A stretch of 55,432 nucleotides of DNA from SIG607 sp036307305 (GTDB taxonomy: Bacteria; Bacillota; Clostridia; Oscillospirales; Acutalibacteraceae), in the NCBI GenBank assembly GCA_036307305.1, contig JAXJXV010000004.1, positions 1-55,432 of the forward strand, written 5' to 3'. The notes under the pieces were generated by a model, which saw nothing but the letters and a program-made list of their open reading frames with translations, searched no databases and was not told the DNA's origin. Each line of letters opens with the position of its first letter. Positions within the stretch are counted from its first letter, which is position 1. Of the stretch, positions 16,310 through 25,720 are shown piece after piece. The translations under genes and the position numbers were made by a program.

Positions 16310-16930
16310 TTACCTTTCGTTTAATATATTATAAGAATTAAGAGCTTCACTCATATTTTCAACCCAACCGTAACAGGCAGGAACGGAAAGGGTGGTATTT
16401 GTATTTTCTATTATACAGGAAAGAGCAGAGTTGCTCAACCCATATTTTGAAATTTTTAAAAAAACAGCCTCAAGAATTCTTGCTCTCAGAGGTATATCGT
16501 CCTTGTAGGTTGCAAGAAGATTGCATACCTGTACTCCCGTATATCTGAAAACCTCTGTGTCCTCGCTAAGCTCAATTCCTCCTATAATATCTATGAAATC
16601 CATAATAAAGGAGTAATCGCAGATACTTGTATGCTGTACCGCAAAGCCGTATTCGTAAGCCTTGTGTTCGCTGGGTTCTTTTATTATTACGGCAGAACTG
16701 AAGCGTTTTTCGAAATCAAGCTCAATCACGGCGCCGTATGAATCGGGAAAAACAAAAAGCACACAGGCGCTTTCGGGAACGAATCCGTTTTCAGAATAGG
16801 GCTGGTCGGTTTTGGGTACGTCTACGCCTATAAGCTCCTCCCTCGTCATAAGAAAAATAACCGACAGAAAAACAGCGCCGCTCAAAAAACAGGCACAGAG
16901 TATCTTTAAAATTATTTTAAACTTCTTCAT
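16310..16930 (-). CDS. Small membrane-anchored protein resembling an LCP (LytR-CpsA-Psr) domain
   Basis: 206 residues with one N-terminal membrane helix (about 8-28) and an extracellular domain. The segment DFIDIIGGIELSEDTEV, then YTGVQVCNLLATY and a short Arg-containing helix (RARILEAVFLKIS) follow the order of LCP enzymes, which attach wall polymers to peptidoglycan. Full LCP domains are larger, and the N-terminal phosphopolyprenyl-binding Arg residues are not evident, so this may be a shortened or non-enzymatic relative. It is first gene of a two-gene operon with the transglutaminase-fold lipoprotein. Confidence 0.45.
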   Translation of the reverse strand: MKKFKIILKILCACFLSGAVFLSVIFLMTREELIGVDVPKTDQPYSENGFVPESACVLFVFPDSYGAVIELDFEKRFSSAVIIKEPSEHKAYEYGFAVQHTSICDYSFIMDFIDIIGGIELSEDTEVFRYTGVQVCNLLATYKDDIPLRARILEAVFLKISKYGLSNSALSCIIENTNTTLSVPACYGWVENMSEALNSYNILNER

Positions 16931-16949
16931 ATAATCACCTATAGTAGTA

Positions 16950-16979
16950 TTGACCGATAAATATAAGTTATGTTAAAAT
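16950..16979 (+). promoter_or_regulatory. Candidate promoter of the ABC-F gene
   Basis: TTGACC (16950-16955), 18 bp, TAAAAT (16974-16979), just before the ABC-F start region. Confidence 0.5.
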
Positions 16980-16995
16980 ACTGAATGTGGGAGTG

Positions 16996-18894
16996 ATGAC
17001 TTTGTATTTTTCCGTTTTAAATGCAAACGTTTCCTTTAGCGGAGAAGATTTGCTGACAGGTATAAATTTTGAAATTAAAGATAAAGAAAGAATTGCAGTG
17101 GTTGGCCGTAACGGTTGCGGAAAAACCACCTTACTTCGTCTTTTAAGCGGTGAGCTTGAAGCAGAGGGCAGTAATTCTTCGGTAAATAAATCACAGGATA
17201 TGCAAATCGGCTTTCTAAGGCAGATTTCCTTTACTGATTTGTCGGTAACTCTTGAGGATGAACTTGAAAAGGCTTTTGAACGCTTTATAAAAATGAAAGA
17301 GGAAATGGACGGACTTCTCCTTATGGCTCAGCAGGGAGACGAGGAAGCCGCTCTTCGTTACAGTAACCTTGAAGAACAGTATAAAAATCTTGGCGGTTAC
17401 TATTATGCAAAGGAAAAGGAAACCGTAATTTCAAAATTCGGATTTTCTGACCAAAGACGCAAACCCCTTAAAGAATTTTCGGGCGGTCAGCTTACTAAAA
17501 TCGCTTTTATGAAATTGCTTCTTTCAAAACCCGATTTGCTTTTACTTGACGAGCCCACCAACCATCTTGATTTGCAGACGGTGACGTGGCTGGAGGGCTA
17601 CCTTAAAACCTATCCCGCGGCAATAGTGTTGGTATCTCACGACCAGATGTTTGTTGACCGACTTGCCCATTACGTGTATGAAATAGAATACGGAAAAATA
17701 ACGAAATACCGCGGTAATTACTCGGAGTTTGTTAAAATTAAAAGGGCGCAACAGGAAAAACAGCTTAAAGAACACCTTCTGCAGAAAAAGGAAATAGAAA
17801 AAACACAGGCGCTTATAGAACGTTTCAGATATAAAGCTACAAAGGCGGCGATGGTACAGTCTAAGATAAAGGCGCTTGATAAAAAGGAAATAATCGAAGC
17901 GCCCGTTCATAGCGATACAAAGGCTTTCTTTACCGATTTAACACCTGAGCTGACAAGCGGTACCAACGTGCTTGAGGTAAAAAATCTTAAAATCGGTTAT
18001 GATAAAGTGCTGTCCACCGTCAGCTTTCTTATAAAAAGAGGCGAAAAACTCGGTGTAATTGGTGCAAACGGCAAGGGGAAATCAACCTTGCTTAAAACCG
18101 TTATGGGTATGCAGACATCTCTCGGCGGAAGCGTTATACAGGGTGTAAACGTGAGAATAGGTTATTTTGACCAGCATATCGCCCAGTATGTTAGCGATAA
18201 AACCGTCCTTGACGATTATTGGGATGCTTTTCCCAACCTTACCGAAACACAGGCAAGAACCGAGCTTGGCTCGTTCCTTTTCAGCGGTGAGGACGTGTTT
18301 AAAAAGGTGTCGGTTTTGTCGGGCGGCGAAAAGGTAAGACTTTGTCTTTGTAAAATTCTTAAGAGAAAGCCCAACTTCCTTATCCTTGACGAGCCCACCA
18401 ACCATATGGATATAGTTGGTAAGGAGGCTCTTGAACAGATGCTTAAAAGCTATCAGGGTACCATTCTTTGCGTCTCTCACGACCGATATTTTATAAAAGA
18501 GGTTTGCGATAATCTTTTGGTGTTCACAGAGGATAGTGCAACCCATTACCATTACGGCTATGATGAATATGAAAAACAGCAGGAAAATGAAATAGAAGCC
18601 GTAAATGCGCCGCAAAAAAACGTCGCTGAGAAAAGTGGAAAGTATTATTCTGCTTTTAAAGAGCTTTCAAAGGTTAAAAAGAAAATAGAAAAACTCGAAA
18701 AAGATATCGCCGAAAGAGAAGAAAATATTGAAAATTTAAAGTTACAAATGCAAACCGAAGAAATCTCTACGGATTTTGTCAGACTTGAACAAATAATGGA
18801 GGAGATTGACGGACAGGAGCAAATTTTAAATGAGATTTATTCTCAGTGGGAAGAACTTTGTGTTAAAAAAGAAGAACTGGAAGCTGATAATTGA
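16996..18894 (+). CDS. ABC-F family ribosome-associated ATPase
   Basis: A soluble protein of about 632 residues with two ABC domains and no membrane helices, the mark of ABC-F proteins, which act at the ribosomal E site. First domain: GRNGCGKT (about 37-44), EFSGGQLTK, LLLLDEPTNHLD. Second domain: GANGKGKST, LSGGEKVRLCL, FLILDEPTNHMD. A P-site tRNA-interaction-type linker separates them, and a charged coiled coil ends the protein. It fits the YdiF/Uup-like group better than a named resistance factor. The start is uncertain: the ATG at 16996 has GGAG only 2 nt before it, and the TTG at 17002 is better spaced. Confidence 0.9.
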   Translation: MTLYFSVLNANVSFSGEDLLTGINFEIKDKERIAVVGRNGCGKTTLLRLLSGELEAEGSNSSVNKSQDMQIGFLRQISFTDLSVTLEDELEKAFERFIKMKEEMDGLLLMAQQGDEEAALRYSNLEEQYKNLGGYYYAKEKETVISKFGFSDQRRKPLKEFSGGQLTKIAFMKLLLSKPDLLLLDEPTNHLDLQTVTWLEGYLKTYPAAIVLVSHDQMFVDRLAHYVYEIEYGKITKYRGNYSEFVKIKRAQQEKQLKEHLLQKKEIEKTQALIERFRYKATKAAMVQSKIKALDKKEIIEAPVHSDTKAFFTDLTPELTSGTNVLEVKNLKIGYDKVLSTVSFLIKRGEKLGVIGANGKGKSTLLKTVMGMQTSLGGSVIQGVNVRIGYFDQHIAQYVSDKTVLDDYWDAFPNLTETQARTELGSFLFSGEDVFKKVSVLSGGEKVRLCLCKILKRKPNFLILDEPTNHMDIVGKEALEQMLKSYQGTILCVSHDRYFIKEVCDNLLVFTEDSATHYHYGYDEYEKQQENEIEAVNAPQKNVAEKSGKYYSAFKELSKVKKKIEKLEKDIAEREENIENLKLQMQTEEISTDFVRLEQIMEEIDGQEQILNEIYSQWEELCVKKEELEADN

Positions 18895-18934
18895 ACAAAT
18901 ATGAAAAAACATTTAATATTTTTGCACAAAAAAA

Positions 18935-18963
18935 TTGACAATGTGAAAAATATATGATACACT
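18935..18963 (+). promoter_or_regulatory. Promoter of the large secreted dockerin protein
   Basis: TTGACA (18935-18940), 17 bp, TACACT (18958-18963), then AAAGGAG (18981-18987) and the ATG at 18996. Confidence 0.65.
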
Positions 18964-18995
18964 TTATACATAAAATTTTGAAAGGAGAAATTTTT

Positions 18996-21900
18996 ATGAA
19001 AAAACTTTTGAGTATTTTACTCACAGTTTGCTTACTGCTTACATCGGTATTTGTGCCTATGAGCGCATTTGCCCAGCAGGAAGCAGACGCAGAAGCAGGA
19101 CTATATTATAAGTTTGACTTCTCAGAAGACAAACTTTACGTGGATTATGACAATCCTGTAAAACCCGAAGGTCACGATTATGATTTCGTGGCTAAAAACA
19201 CAGGTACAACCGTTAGCTACGGAAACCTTAACGGTGTAGATGCACTCTATATGTATTCTGCAGGTACAAAACAAAATATGAACTCTATGATTACCCCTCT
19301 TAAAGAGGACGGTACTCCTATTGTTCTTGAACCCGGCAAGAAATATTCTATTAATATAGAGTATTACACAACCCGTTTTGCAGGTTGTTGGGATAGACCC
19401 TATCTTTCTGTTTTCACTGTTGCTGAAGATATTGTTTCAAAAGGAAGCGGTGCTCAGAAGGATACAGGTGAGGTTAATGGAGACGGAAATCCTATCTATG
19501 AGTATCTTTCCCTCGACGGCGGTAATATGATTAACCAGAGCGGTCTTTATTACGGTAAACAGATAGGCTACTGGGATAGCGGTAGAGAGGTTCTCAACCC
19601 AGATGCATATCTTGAAGCTTATACCCTTTCCGTAGATGAAGAAACAGGCGCTAACGTGTTTACCAATACAGGCACTAACTATGCTGATGCTGCTGTTAAG
19701 GCCACAGGCGTTAAGTATAACTATGGTAATATAAAATCCTTTACTACCAAAACTGTTGAGGAAATGGCTGATTACGGCGTAACTCAGAATGAAGATGGCA
19801 CTTTTACCTGTGGTGATGTCGTTTATACTGAATATCTCGGTATTTCTCTTCCTACCTCTTACGGCGCAATGTGGTATGAGGGCTATGATGAAAAGGCTCC
19901 TGATAACAAGCAGGATGCTGACGGTAACTGGTATCATCAGGGTTATGCTGAATACTACATAACCGATATTACCATTCAGGAATTAAACTCTGTTGCTACG
20001 CTTCATTATCTTGACGGTAATACCTCTGAAAAAGCTTTGACAAAGGGTCAGTCTATTGTGCTTGAAGATGCTGTTGATCCTTACAACTCTTCCGATATTT
20101 TATGGTCACTATCTCCTGATGAGTATGTGGCTCTTCCTGAAGTTTCTGATGGAAGCAATATTGACATTTATCAGATTGCTACCGGTGTACAGGGCTTTGA
20201 ATCCTATAGCCACAACACTCTGTATGTTGAAAATAAATGGCTCACCAACGCTATGATAAGCGATGAGTATGCTTACAGCGGCAAGAAGTCAATGAAGTAT
20301 GAAAATACAAACCTTAATGTAATGACTGCTAAGCCAGATGATTGGGAAACAGAATGGACTAAATACTATAGCTATGATGCTGATACCGATACCTTCGCTA
20401 TTCTTGGTGGCGACGTTGCTCCTTCATTTGAAGCCGGAAAATATTATAAAACAAGACTTTCCGGTGAACTTGAACAGGGCGGTTTCATGGTTAAAGACCT
20501 TGGTCCTTCCGCTAAAGATGTAACTTATACATATGATTACAAGGTATCCTTTAAGTACTATGTTCCTGAGGAAGCAGCTCAGAACTTTACTATTCATGCT
20601 TTACAGTTCAACACCGGTAACATCTGGTGGGGTTCAGCAACCACAAGTCAAAAATATATTATTTCAAAATCTGCTACAAATGGTTGGGTAGACTTTGAAA
20701 TGCGCGTTAAGGCTACTGATGTAGGTATTAGTACTGCCAACAGCGGACATCAGTCCATTCTCCTTGTTGTTAAAACCGAAGGTACATCCTATGCTAATGC
20801 AAGAAATAACATAATGTATATTGATGATGTTAAGGTTGAAGAACTTGACCTTTCCAACATCAAGGCTGTTTATCACTTCAATAACGGTCAGGAAGACTTA
20901 GTTGTTGAGGATATTGCCCCTGAAACAGATTTTGCTGTCAGTGCTATGCCCGAGACAATTCCCGAAGGCAAATATTTCGCAGGCTGGTATCTTGATGAAG
21001 CCTTCACAATAGTTGCAAATTCAACTGTTGCTACAGGACTCAGCGATATCAATCTTTATGCTAAGTATGAAGATTACGTTAGCTCTAAGACGTACGACTT
21101 TAAGAATGACAGAATTCTTACTGTAAATGGCCTTGCTTATATTAAGGATGGCGTATATTATAATACCGTTACTGAAGGCGGTTGGGGCGAATTCAAGACA
21201 ACTACCGACGGTTATCTGTTAGGCAAATCGGCTGCCGGTAGCGCTAATGCATTCTATCCTGCTAAGACGGATGCTCTTGAACAGTTAATGAATTCTCACG
21301 TATCTAATGGGTATACACATATTGCGGGCGCAGGCGATGATTACGCTGCAATGGAAGTTGGCGAGGAAACCAATCTTGGTTGGAGTCTTGCTACTAACCT
21401 TATTATTAAGGATGAAAATGGTAAACCCTTCATCGCTAAAGAAAACACAGGTTATAAAGTAACTGTTAAGCTTAACGTCACTGATATCGGTGGCGGTATC
21501 AAAGATATAACTATCGGCGCAGGCAGAAGACTTGATATGACAGGTATTGGTGCTGGTGATAAGAACGTCTCTCAGTATTCTGTTACTTGTGCTAACACCG
21601 TTTTTGCTCCTACAGAGATTGGTGAGTACACAGTTGATTATACGATCGTTACAGGTGAAATGGATGTTCCTGTTCTTTCCATTCACGCTTGGATAAGCGG
21701 TTTCAGAGCACGTAAGGTTGCTGAAGCTAATGGTGTTGCTTCCTATACTCTTGATAACGGACAGGAAGTTTATCCTTTCGAAATCATCGGCAGAAGCCAG
21801 ATGTATATTGAAGAAGTAACCGTTACCGAGCTTGATAGCTCTGTAACTCTTGTAAATGGTGATTCCACATCAATTCTCGCAGGTGTTAAGGGTGATAAGA

Positions 21901-23081
21901 TTGATTATCCTAAGTTTGGAGCGAACCTTAATGGTGAGTATGTATGGTCACTTGCAGCTGACAAATATGTAGCTGTTCCTGAAACCTTCGATGGTGACAT
22001 CACTGTTTATGCATACTTCAGCTCTGTTATCGGTCTTGAGAACTATCCCGGACATCAGTATGGTAATGGTGTAAACGTCAGCGTAACTGATGAAAAGGCA
22101 TATAGCGGTAAAAACTCCTTCAAGGTTGAAGATATTGACTGGACATTAGTAACTGCCGCAGAGGCTCTCGCACCTGTTGGTGATACGGGCGTTGCTGCTT
22201 GGAACACTCAGGGCAACCAGTTCTGCTGGACCAATACCTTCGTATTCGATGAAGAATCAGGTACTATGGTAAAGACCAGCGGTGATGAAGCTCCTGAATT
22301 TGAGGAAGGCAAGTACTATCGCAACAGAAACGATATGAGAGAGCATAGCGTAGCTCTTTGGAAGCTTGAAGTTGGCAAGACCTACAAGGTTAAGTTCAAA
22401 TACTTCGTTGAGAGCGTTTCTGTTGATACAAAGGTAATGGCTCTTGTTGGCTATTCAAATATTTGGGGTACGGCTATTAATCCTGCTAACTTCGTGATTT
22501 CTGCTGACAGTGAAACAGGTGCATGGCTCGACGGTGAAATTTCCTTCACCAATACACAGACAGATGCAGGTCAGTCTTACCTCTTCTTCACATTTATTAA
22601 TGATGCTGTTGCTACAGGTGACGTAATGTACTTCGATGAGTTCTCTATTTGCGAAGCTTATGAAGTATACTTCGAAGTTGCTGAGGGTAGCATAAATATT
22701 ACTCCCGGTACTATGAACGGCACAACCTTTACTGCATACTTCGGCGCTGACGAAGTAATTACCGCTCCTGTAATTATTGATGCAGACGGTAATCCTGTAA
22801 CAGCTTGGGCTGATGAAGACGGCAACATTGTTACCGAATTCGTATTAGGCGAAACCTACTATGCTATGGAAGGCGCAGAGGTAATCGTTAACTACGGTGA
22901 TTGCAACGGCGACGGCGAAATTAACGCCGGTGACCTTTCTGCTCTCAAGCTTTACCTCGTTGGTTCAGGTGAAGTTGGCGAGGGTGCTGACTGCAACGGC
23001 GACGGCGAAATCAATGCCGGTGACCTTTCTGCTCTCAAGCTTTACCTCGTTGGTTCAGGTGAATTAGGACCACAGCAGTAA
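18996..23081 (+). CDS. Secreted multi-domain protein with duplicated modules and a C-terminal type I dockerin
   Basis: 1361 residues. A signal peptide ends near SAFAQQ. Two large units of similar order follow: a beta-rich module ending in (I)EE(V)TVTELDSS or ITIQELNSVA, a short segment ending in WSLxxDxYVAxPE, and a lectin-like module containing AYSGKKSMK or AYSGKNSFK. A Listeria/Bacteroides-type repeat (FAGWYLDEAF) lies between them. The last 60 residues are two near-identical dockerin repeats (DCNGDGEINAGDLSALK). No catalytic motif was recognised, so it may bind glycans or be structural. The ATG at 18996 is 8 nt after AAAGGAG. Codons such as GCT, GTT and AAC look more selected than in neighbours, hinting at high expression. 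Confidence 0.75.
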   Translation: MKKLLSILLTVCLLLTSVFVPMSAFAQQEADAEAGLYYKFDFSEDKLYVDYDNPVKPEGHDYDFVAKNTGTTVSYGNLNGVDALYMYSAGTKQNMNSMITPLKEDGTPIVLEPGKKYSINIEYYTTRFAGCWDRPYLSVFTVAEDIVSKGSGAQKDTGEVNGDGNPIYEYLSLDGGNMINQSGLYYGKQIGYWDSGREVLNPDAYLEAYTLSVDEETGANVFTNTGTNYADAAVKATGVKYNYGNIKSFTTKTVEEMADYGVTQNEDGTFTCGDVVYTEYLGISLPTSYGAMWYEGYDEKAPDNKQDADGNWYHQGYAEYYITDITIQELNSVATLHYLDGNTSEKALTKGQSIVLEDAVDPYNSSDILWSLSPDEYVALPEVSDGSNIDIYQIATGVQGFESYSHNTLYVENKWLTNAMISDEYAYSGKKSMKYENTNLNVMTAKPDDWETEWTKYYSYDADTDTFAILGGDVAPSFEAGKYYKTRLSGELEQGGFMVKDLGPSAKDVTYTYDYKVSFKYYVPEEAAQNFTIHALQFNTGNIWWGSATTSQKYIISKSATNGWVDFEMRVKATDVGISTANSGHQSILLVVKTEGTSYANARNNIMYIDDVKVEELDLSNIKAVYHFNNGQEDLVVEDIAPETDFAVSAMPETIPEGKYFAGWYLDEAFTIVANSTVATGLSDINLYAKYEDYVSSKTYDFKNDRILTVNGLAYIKDGVYYNTVTEGGWGEFKTTTDGYLLGKSAAGSANAFYPAKTDALEQLMNSHVSNGYTHIAGAGDDYAAMEVGEETNLGWSLATNLIIKDENGKPFIAKENTGYKVTVKLNVTDIGGGIKDITIGAGRRLDMTGIGAGDKNVSQYSVTCANTVFAPTEIGEYTVDYTIVTGEMDVPVLSIHAWISGFRARKVAEANGVASYTLDNGQEVYPFEIIGRSQMYIEEVTVTELDSSVTLVNGDSTSILAGVKGDKIDYPKFGANLNGEYVWSLAADKYVAVPETFDGDITVYAYFSSVIGLENYPGHQYGNGVNVSVTDEKAYSGKNSFKVEDIDWTLVTAAEALAPVGDTGVAAWNTQGNQFCWTNTFVFDEESGTMVKTSGDEAPEFEEGKYYRNRNDMREHSVALWKLEVGKTYKVKFKYFVESVSVDTKVMALVGYSNIWGTAINPANFVISADSETGAWLDGEISFTNTQTDAGQSYLFFTFINDAVATGDVMYFDEFSICEAYEVYFEVAEGSINITPGTMNGTTFTAYFGADEVITAPVIIDADGNPVTAWADEDGNIVTEFVLGETYYAMEGAEVIVNYGDCNGDGEINAGDLSALKLYLVGSGEVGEGADCNGDGEINAGDLSALKLYLVGSGELGPQQ
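22902..22973 (+). repeat. Dockerin-encoding direct repeat, unit 1
   Basis: 72 bp encoding 24 residues (CNGDGEINAGDL...). It is repeated 90 bp downstream with only two synonymous differences. Confidence 0.9.
22992..23063 (+). repeat. Dockerin-encoding direct repeat, unit 2
   Basis: Second 72-bp unit, encoding the same 24 residues. The near identity at DNA level indicates recent duplication or gene conversion. Confidence 0.9.
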
Positions 23082-23093
23082 GCATTTAATACG

Positions 23094-23125
23094 AAAGACC
23101 TTGTGGAAACACAAGGTCTTTTTTT
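23094..23125 (+). terminator. Terminator after the secreted dockerin gene
   Basis: AAAGACCTTGTG-GAAA-CACAAGGTCTTT followed by T's to 23125. A 12-bp perfect stem with a GNRA-type loop. Confidence 0.92.
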
Positions 23126-23190
23126 AGGGAGTAAGTGTCACCACAAAGGTAAAGACATCAGCACTTGCTAATATTCTTTTATTAATTTTC

Positions 23191-23219
23191 TTTACTTAAA
23201 CCATAAATTATGTTACAAT
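23191..23219 (+). promoter_or_regulatory. Promoter of lepA-thiN
   Basis: TTTACT (23191-23196), 17 bp, TACAAT (23214-23219), about 34 bp before the lepA start codon. Confidence 0.6.
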
Positions 23220-23252
23220 AATTTCATATATGAAACAGTTAGGAGAATTAAT

Positions 23253-25058
23253 TTGTCTTTCGAGCTTGATAGAATAAGGAATTTTTGTATAGTAGCTCAT
23301 ATTGACCATGGTAAATCCACTCTGGCGGACAGACTTCTTGAACTCACCAGCTCTGTTGAACAGCGTGATATGGAAGAGCAGATTCTTGACAGTATGGATT
23401 TGGAAAGAGAGCGCGGTATAACCATTAAGGCTCACGCCGTTACTCTCTACCATACTGCAAAGGATGGTAATACCTATGAGCTGAATCTCATTGACACCCC
23501 TGGTCACGTTGACTTTAATTACGAGGTTTCCCGTTCTCTTGCCGCCTGTGAGGGCGCAATTCTTGTTGTTGATGCTTCTCAGGGTATTGAGGCGCAGACT
23601 CTTGCTAACACATATCTTGCAGTTGACCACGGCCTTGAAATTATGCCTGTCGTCAATAAAATAGATTTACCTTCTGCCGAGCCTGACAGAATTATTAACG
23701 AAATTGAAGACGTAATCGGTATTGAGGCTCAGACGGCTCCCCGTATTTCCGCAAAGACAGGGCTTAACGTGGAGGAGGTTCTTGAAAGAATAGTAACCGA
23801 TATACCTGCGCCTACGGGGGACAGAAACGCGCCCTTAAAGGCTCTTATTTTCGACTCTTACTACGACGCGTATAAGGGTGTAATAGTTTATTTCCGCGTT
23901 GTATCTGGTAAAATCAAAGCAGGTGACAAAATCAGAATGATGGCAACGGGCGCTCAGTTCGACGTTGTTGAGGTCGGCAGAAAACAGGCAACCTGCTTTA
24001 TGCCCTGTGACTGTCTTGAGGCAGGTGAGGTTGGCTATCTTGCCGCTTCTATCAAAACCGTAAAGGACGCCTGTGTGGGTGATACCATAACCAATGCAGA
24101 AACTCCTGCAGATGAAGCCCTTGAAGGCTACAGAAAGGTAAACCCCGTTGTTTTCTGCGGTATTTACCCAGCCGACGGCGCAAGATACGGCGATTTAAGA
24201 GAGGCTCTTGAAAAATTACAGCTTAACGACGCTTCGCTTCTTTACGAGCCTGAAACAAGTAAAGCCTTGGGCTTTGGTTTCCGTTGCGGATTTTTAGGGC
24301 TTCTTCATATGGAAATTATTGAGGAAAGACTTGAACGCGAATACAATCTTGATATTATAACCACAGCCCCCAGCGTTGTATACCGCTTTACCTTAAACGA
24401 CGGCAACACTGTGGACGTGGACAATCCTACCAACTATCCCGACCCTGCTTCTATCGTGGAGGCTATGGAGCCTGTGGCAGACGTGCATATTTACAGCCCT
24501 AACGATTACGTTGGCGCTATTATGCAGCTTTGTGAAGAGCGCAGAGGCGTGTATACCGATATGAAATATATGGGCGACCGTGTGGATATACATTATATTA
24601 TGCCCGTGGGCGAAATAGTGTACGACTTCTTTGACGCTCTTAAATCCCGTACGAAAGGCTACGCTTCCTACGACTATGAAACCAAGGGCTATGAAAAGAG
24701 TAAGCTTATTAAGCTTGACGTTATGCTCGCAGGAGACGTCGTAGACGCTCTGTCCTTTATCGTTCACGTTGACAATGCCCACGCAAGAGCAAGACGAATT
24801 GCTGAAAAGCTTAAAGAGTATATTCCAAGACAGCTATTCGAAGTACCTGTACAGGTTGCCGTAGGCGGAAAAATTATTGCCCGTGAAACCGTTAAGGCTA
24901 TGCGTAAGGACGTACTTGCAAAGTGCTACGGCGGTGACATTACACGTAAGAAAAAGCTTCTTGAAAAGCAGAAGGAAGGTAAAAAGCGTATGCGCAAATT
25001 GGGTAAGGTTGAGGTACCTCCTGATGCGTTTATGGCTGTGCTTAAGCTCGATGAATAA
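23253..25058 (+). CDS. lepA: Elongation factor 4 (LepA), ribosomal back-translocase GTPase
   Basis: 601 residues, normal for LepA/EF4, a GTPase that acts on stalled or maturing ribosomes. The G domain shows AHIDHGKSTLADRLLE, the switch segment ERERGITIKAHAV, DTPGHVDF and NKIDLP. EF-G-like domains II, III and V follow, with the LepA-specific C-terminus (KCYGGDITRKKKLLEKQKEG). The start codon is TTG at 23253, preceded by AGGAGA, and the protein begins SFELDRIRNFCIVAHID as expected. The last eight bases overlap thiN, so the two are translationally coupled. Confidence 0.97.
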   Translation: MSFELDRIRNFCIVAHIDHGKSTLADRLLELTSSVEQRDMEEQILDSMDLERERGITIKAHAVTLYHTAKDGNTYELNLIDTPGHVDFNYEVSRSLAACEGAILVVDASQGIEAQTLANTYLAVDHGLEIMPVVNKIDLPSAEPDRIINEIEDVIGIEAQTAPRISAKTGLNVEEVLERIVTDIPAPTGDRNAPLKALIFDSYYDAYKGVIVYFRVVSGKIKAGDKIRMMATGAQFDVVEVGRKQATCFMPCDCLEAGEVGYLAASIKTVKDACVGDTITNAETPADEALEGYRKVNPVVFCGIYPADGARYGDLREALEKLQLNDASLLYEPETSKALGFGFRCGFLGLLHMEIIEERLEREYNLDIITTAPSVVYRFTLNDGNTVDVDNPTNYPDPASIVEAMEPVADVHIYSPNDYVGAIMQLCEERRGVYTDMKYMGDRVDIHYIMPVGEIVYDFFDALKSRTKGYASYDYETKGYEKSKLIKLDVMLAGDVVDALSFIVHVDNAHARARRIAEKLKEYIPRQLFEVPVQVAVGGKIIARETVKAMRKDVLAKCYGGDITRKKKLLEKQKEGKKRMRKLGKVEVPPDAFMAVLKLDE

Positions 25059-25689
25059 GATTTGCTTTGTTTTCGGTGCAGGGGAAATAAGAAATGCAAA
25101 AATCAAAGAAAACTCTCTTATTATCTCTGCTGACGGCGGTTATGAGTATCTGAAAAAGAACAATATAACTCCACATATTATTTTAGGGGATTTTGATTCT
25201 CTCGGCTACGTTCCAAAGGGAGAAAACGTTATCGTTTATCCTGCTGTAAAGGACTCTACCGATATGGCGTTAGCTGTGGAAAAAGGAATTAAGCTAGGCT
25301 GTGAGACCTTCGTTTTATACGGCGGAATGGGCGGAAGAATTGACCATACCCTTGCTAATATTCAGCTATTAAGCCTTCTTGCAGAGAAAGGTAAAAAGGG
25401 TTATCTTGTTGACACAGAAAATGTAGTAACAGCAATTTGCAACTCACAAATTACCTTTAGTAAGGAGTATATCGGCTTTATTTCAGTTTTCTCACACAGT
25501 AATAAAAGCGAGGGTGTGTCCATAAAAGGCCTTAAATACGAGCTGAACGACCAAACGCTTTTAAACAATGTCGCTCTTGGGGTTAGTAACGAGTTTATAG
25601 GAAAAGAGTCTATAATCAGCGTAAAAAACGGAACGCTGATTATAACCTACAAACACCAAACAGAAAAATTTATAGATGATATTAAATAA
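25051..25689 (+). CDS. thiN: Thiamine pyrophosphokinase
   Basis: 212 residues. Makes thiamine diphosphate from thiamine and ATP in the cytoplasm. Family motifs are SADGGYEYL, the acidic substrate loop ILGDFDSLG, KDSTDMALAVE, and GGMGGRIDHTLANIQLL. The ATG at 25051 overlaps the lepA stop (ATGAATAA), and the protein begins with the usual short strand ICFVFGAGE. The frame stays open into lepA, but that upstream stretch is lepA read in another frame. A terminator follows directly. Confidence 0.93.
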   Translation: MNKICFVFGAGEIRNAKIKENSLIISADGGYEYLKKNNITPHIILGDFDSLGYVPKGENVIVYPAVKDSTDMALAVEKGIKLGCETFVLYGGMGGRIDHTLANIQLLSLLAEKGKKGYLVDTENVVTAICNSQITFSKEYIGFISVFSHSNKSEGVSIKGLKYELNDQTLLNNVALGVSNEFIGKESIISVKNGTLIITYKHQTEKFIDDIK

Positions 25690-25720
25690 AAAATAACACT
25701 CGCAGGAGTGTTATTTTTTT
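25688..25720. terminator. Bidirectional terminator between thiN and the GDPD gene
   Basis: AAAAAATAACACTC-GCAG-GAGTGTTATTTTTTT. It overlaps both convergent stop codons. Confidence 0.9.

Noticed and set aside
24877..25050. Upstream extension of thiN
   Set aside because: It is lepA sequence read in another frame; thiamine pyrophosphokinase homology begins at 25051.
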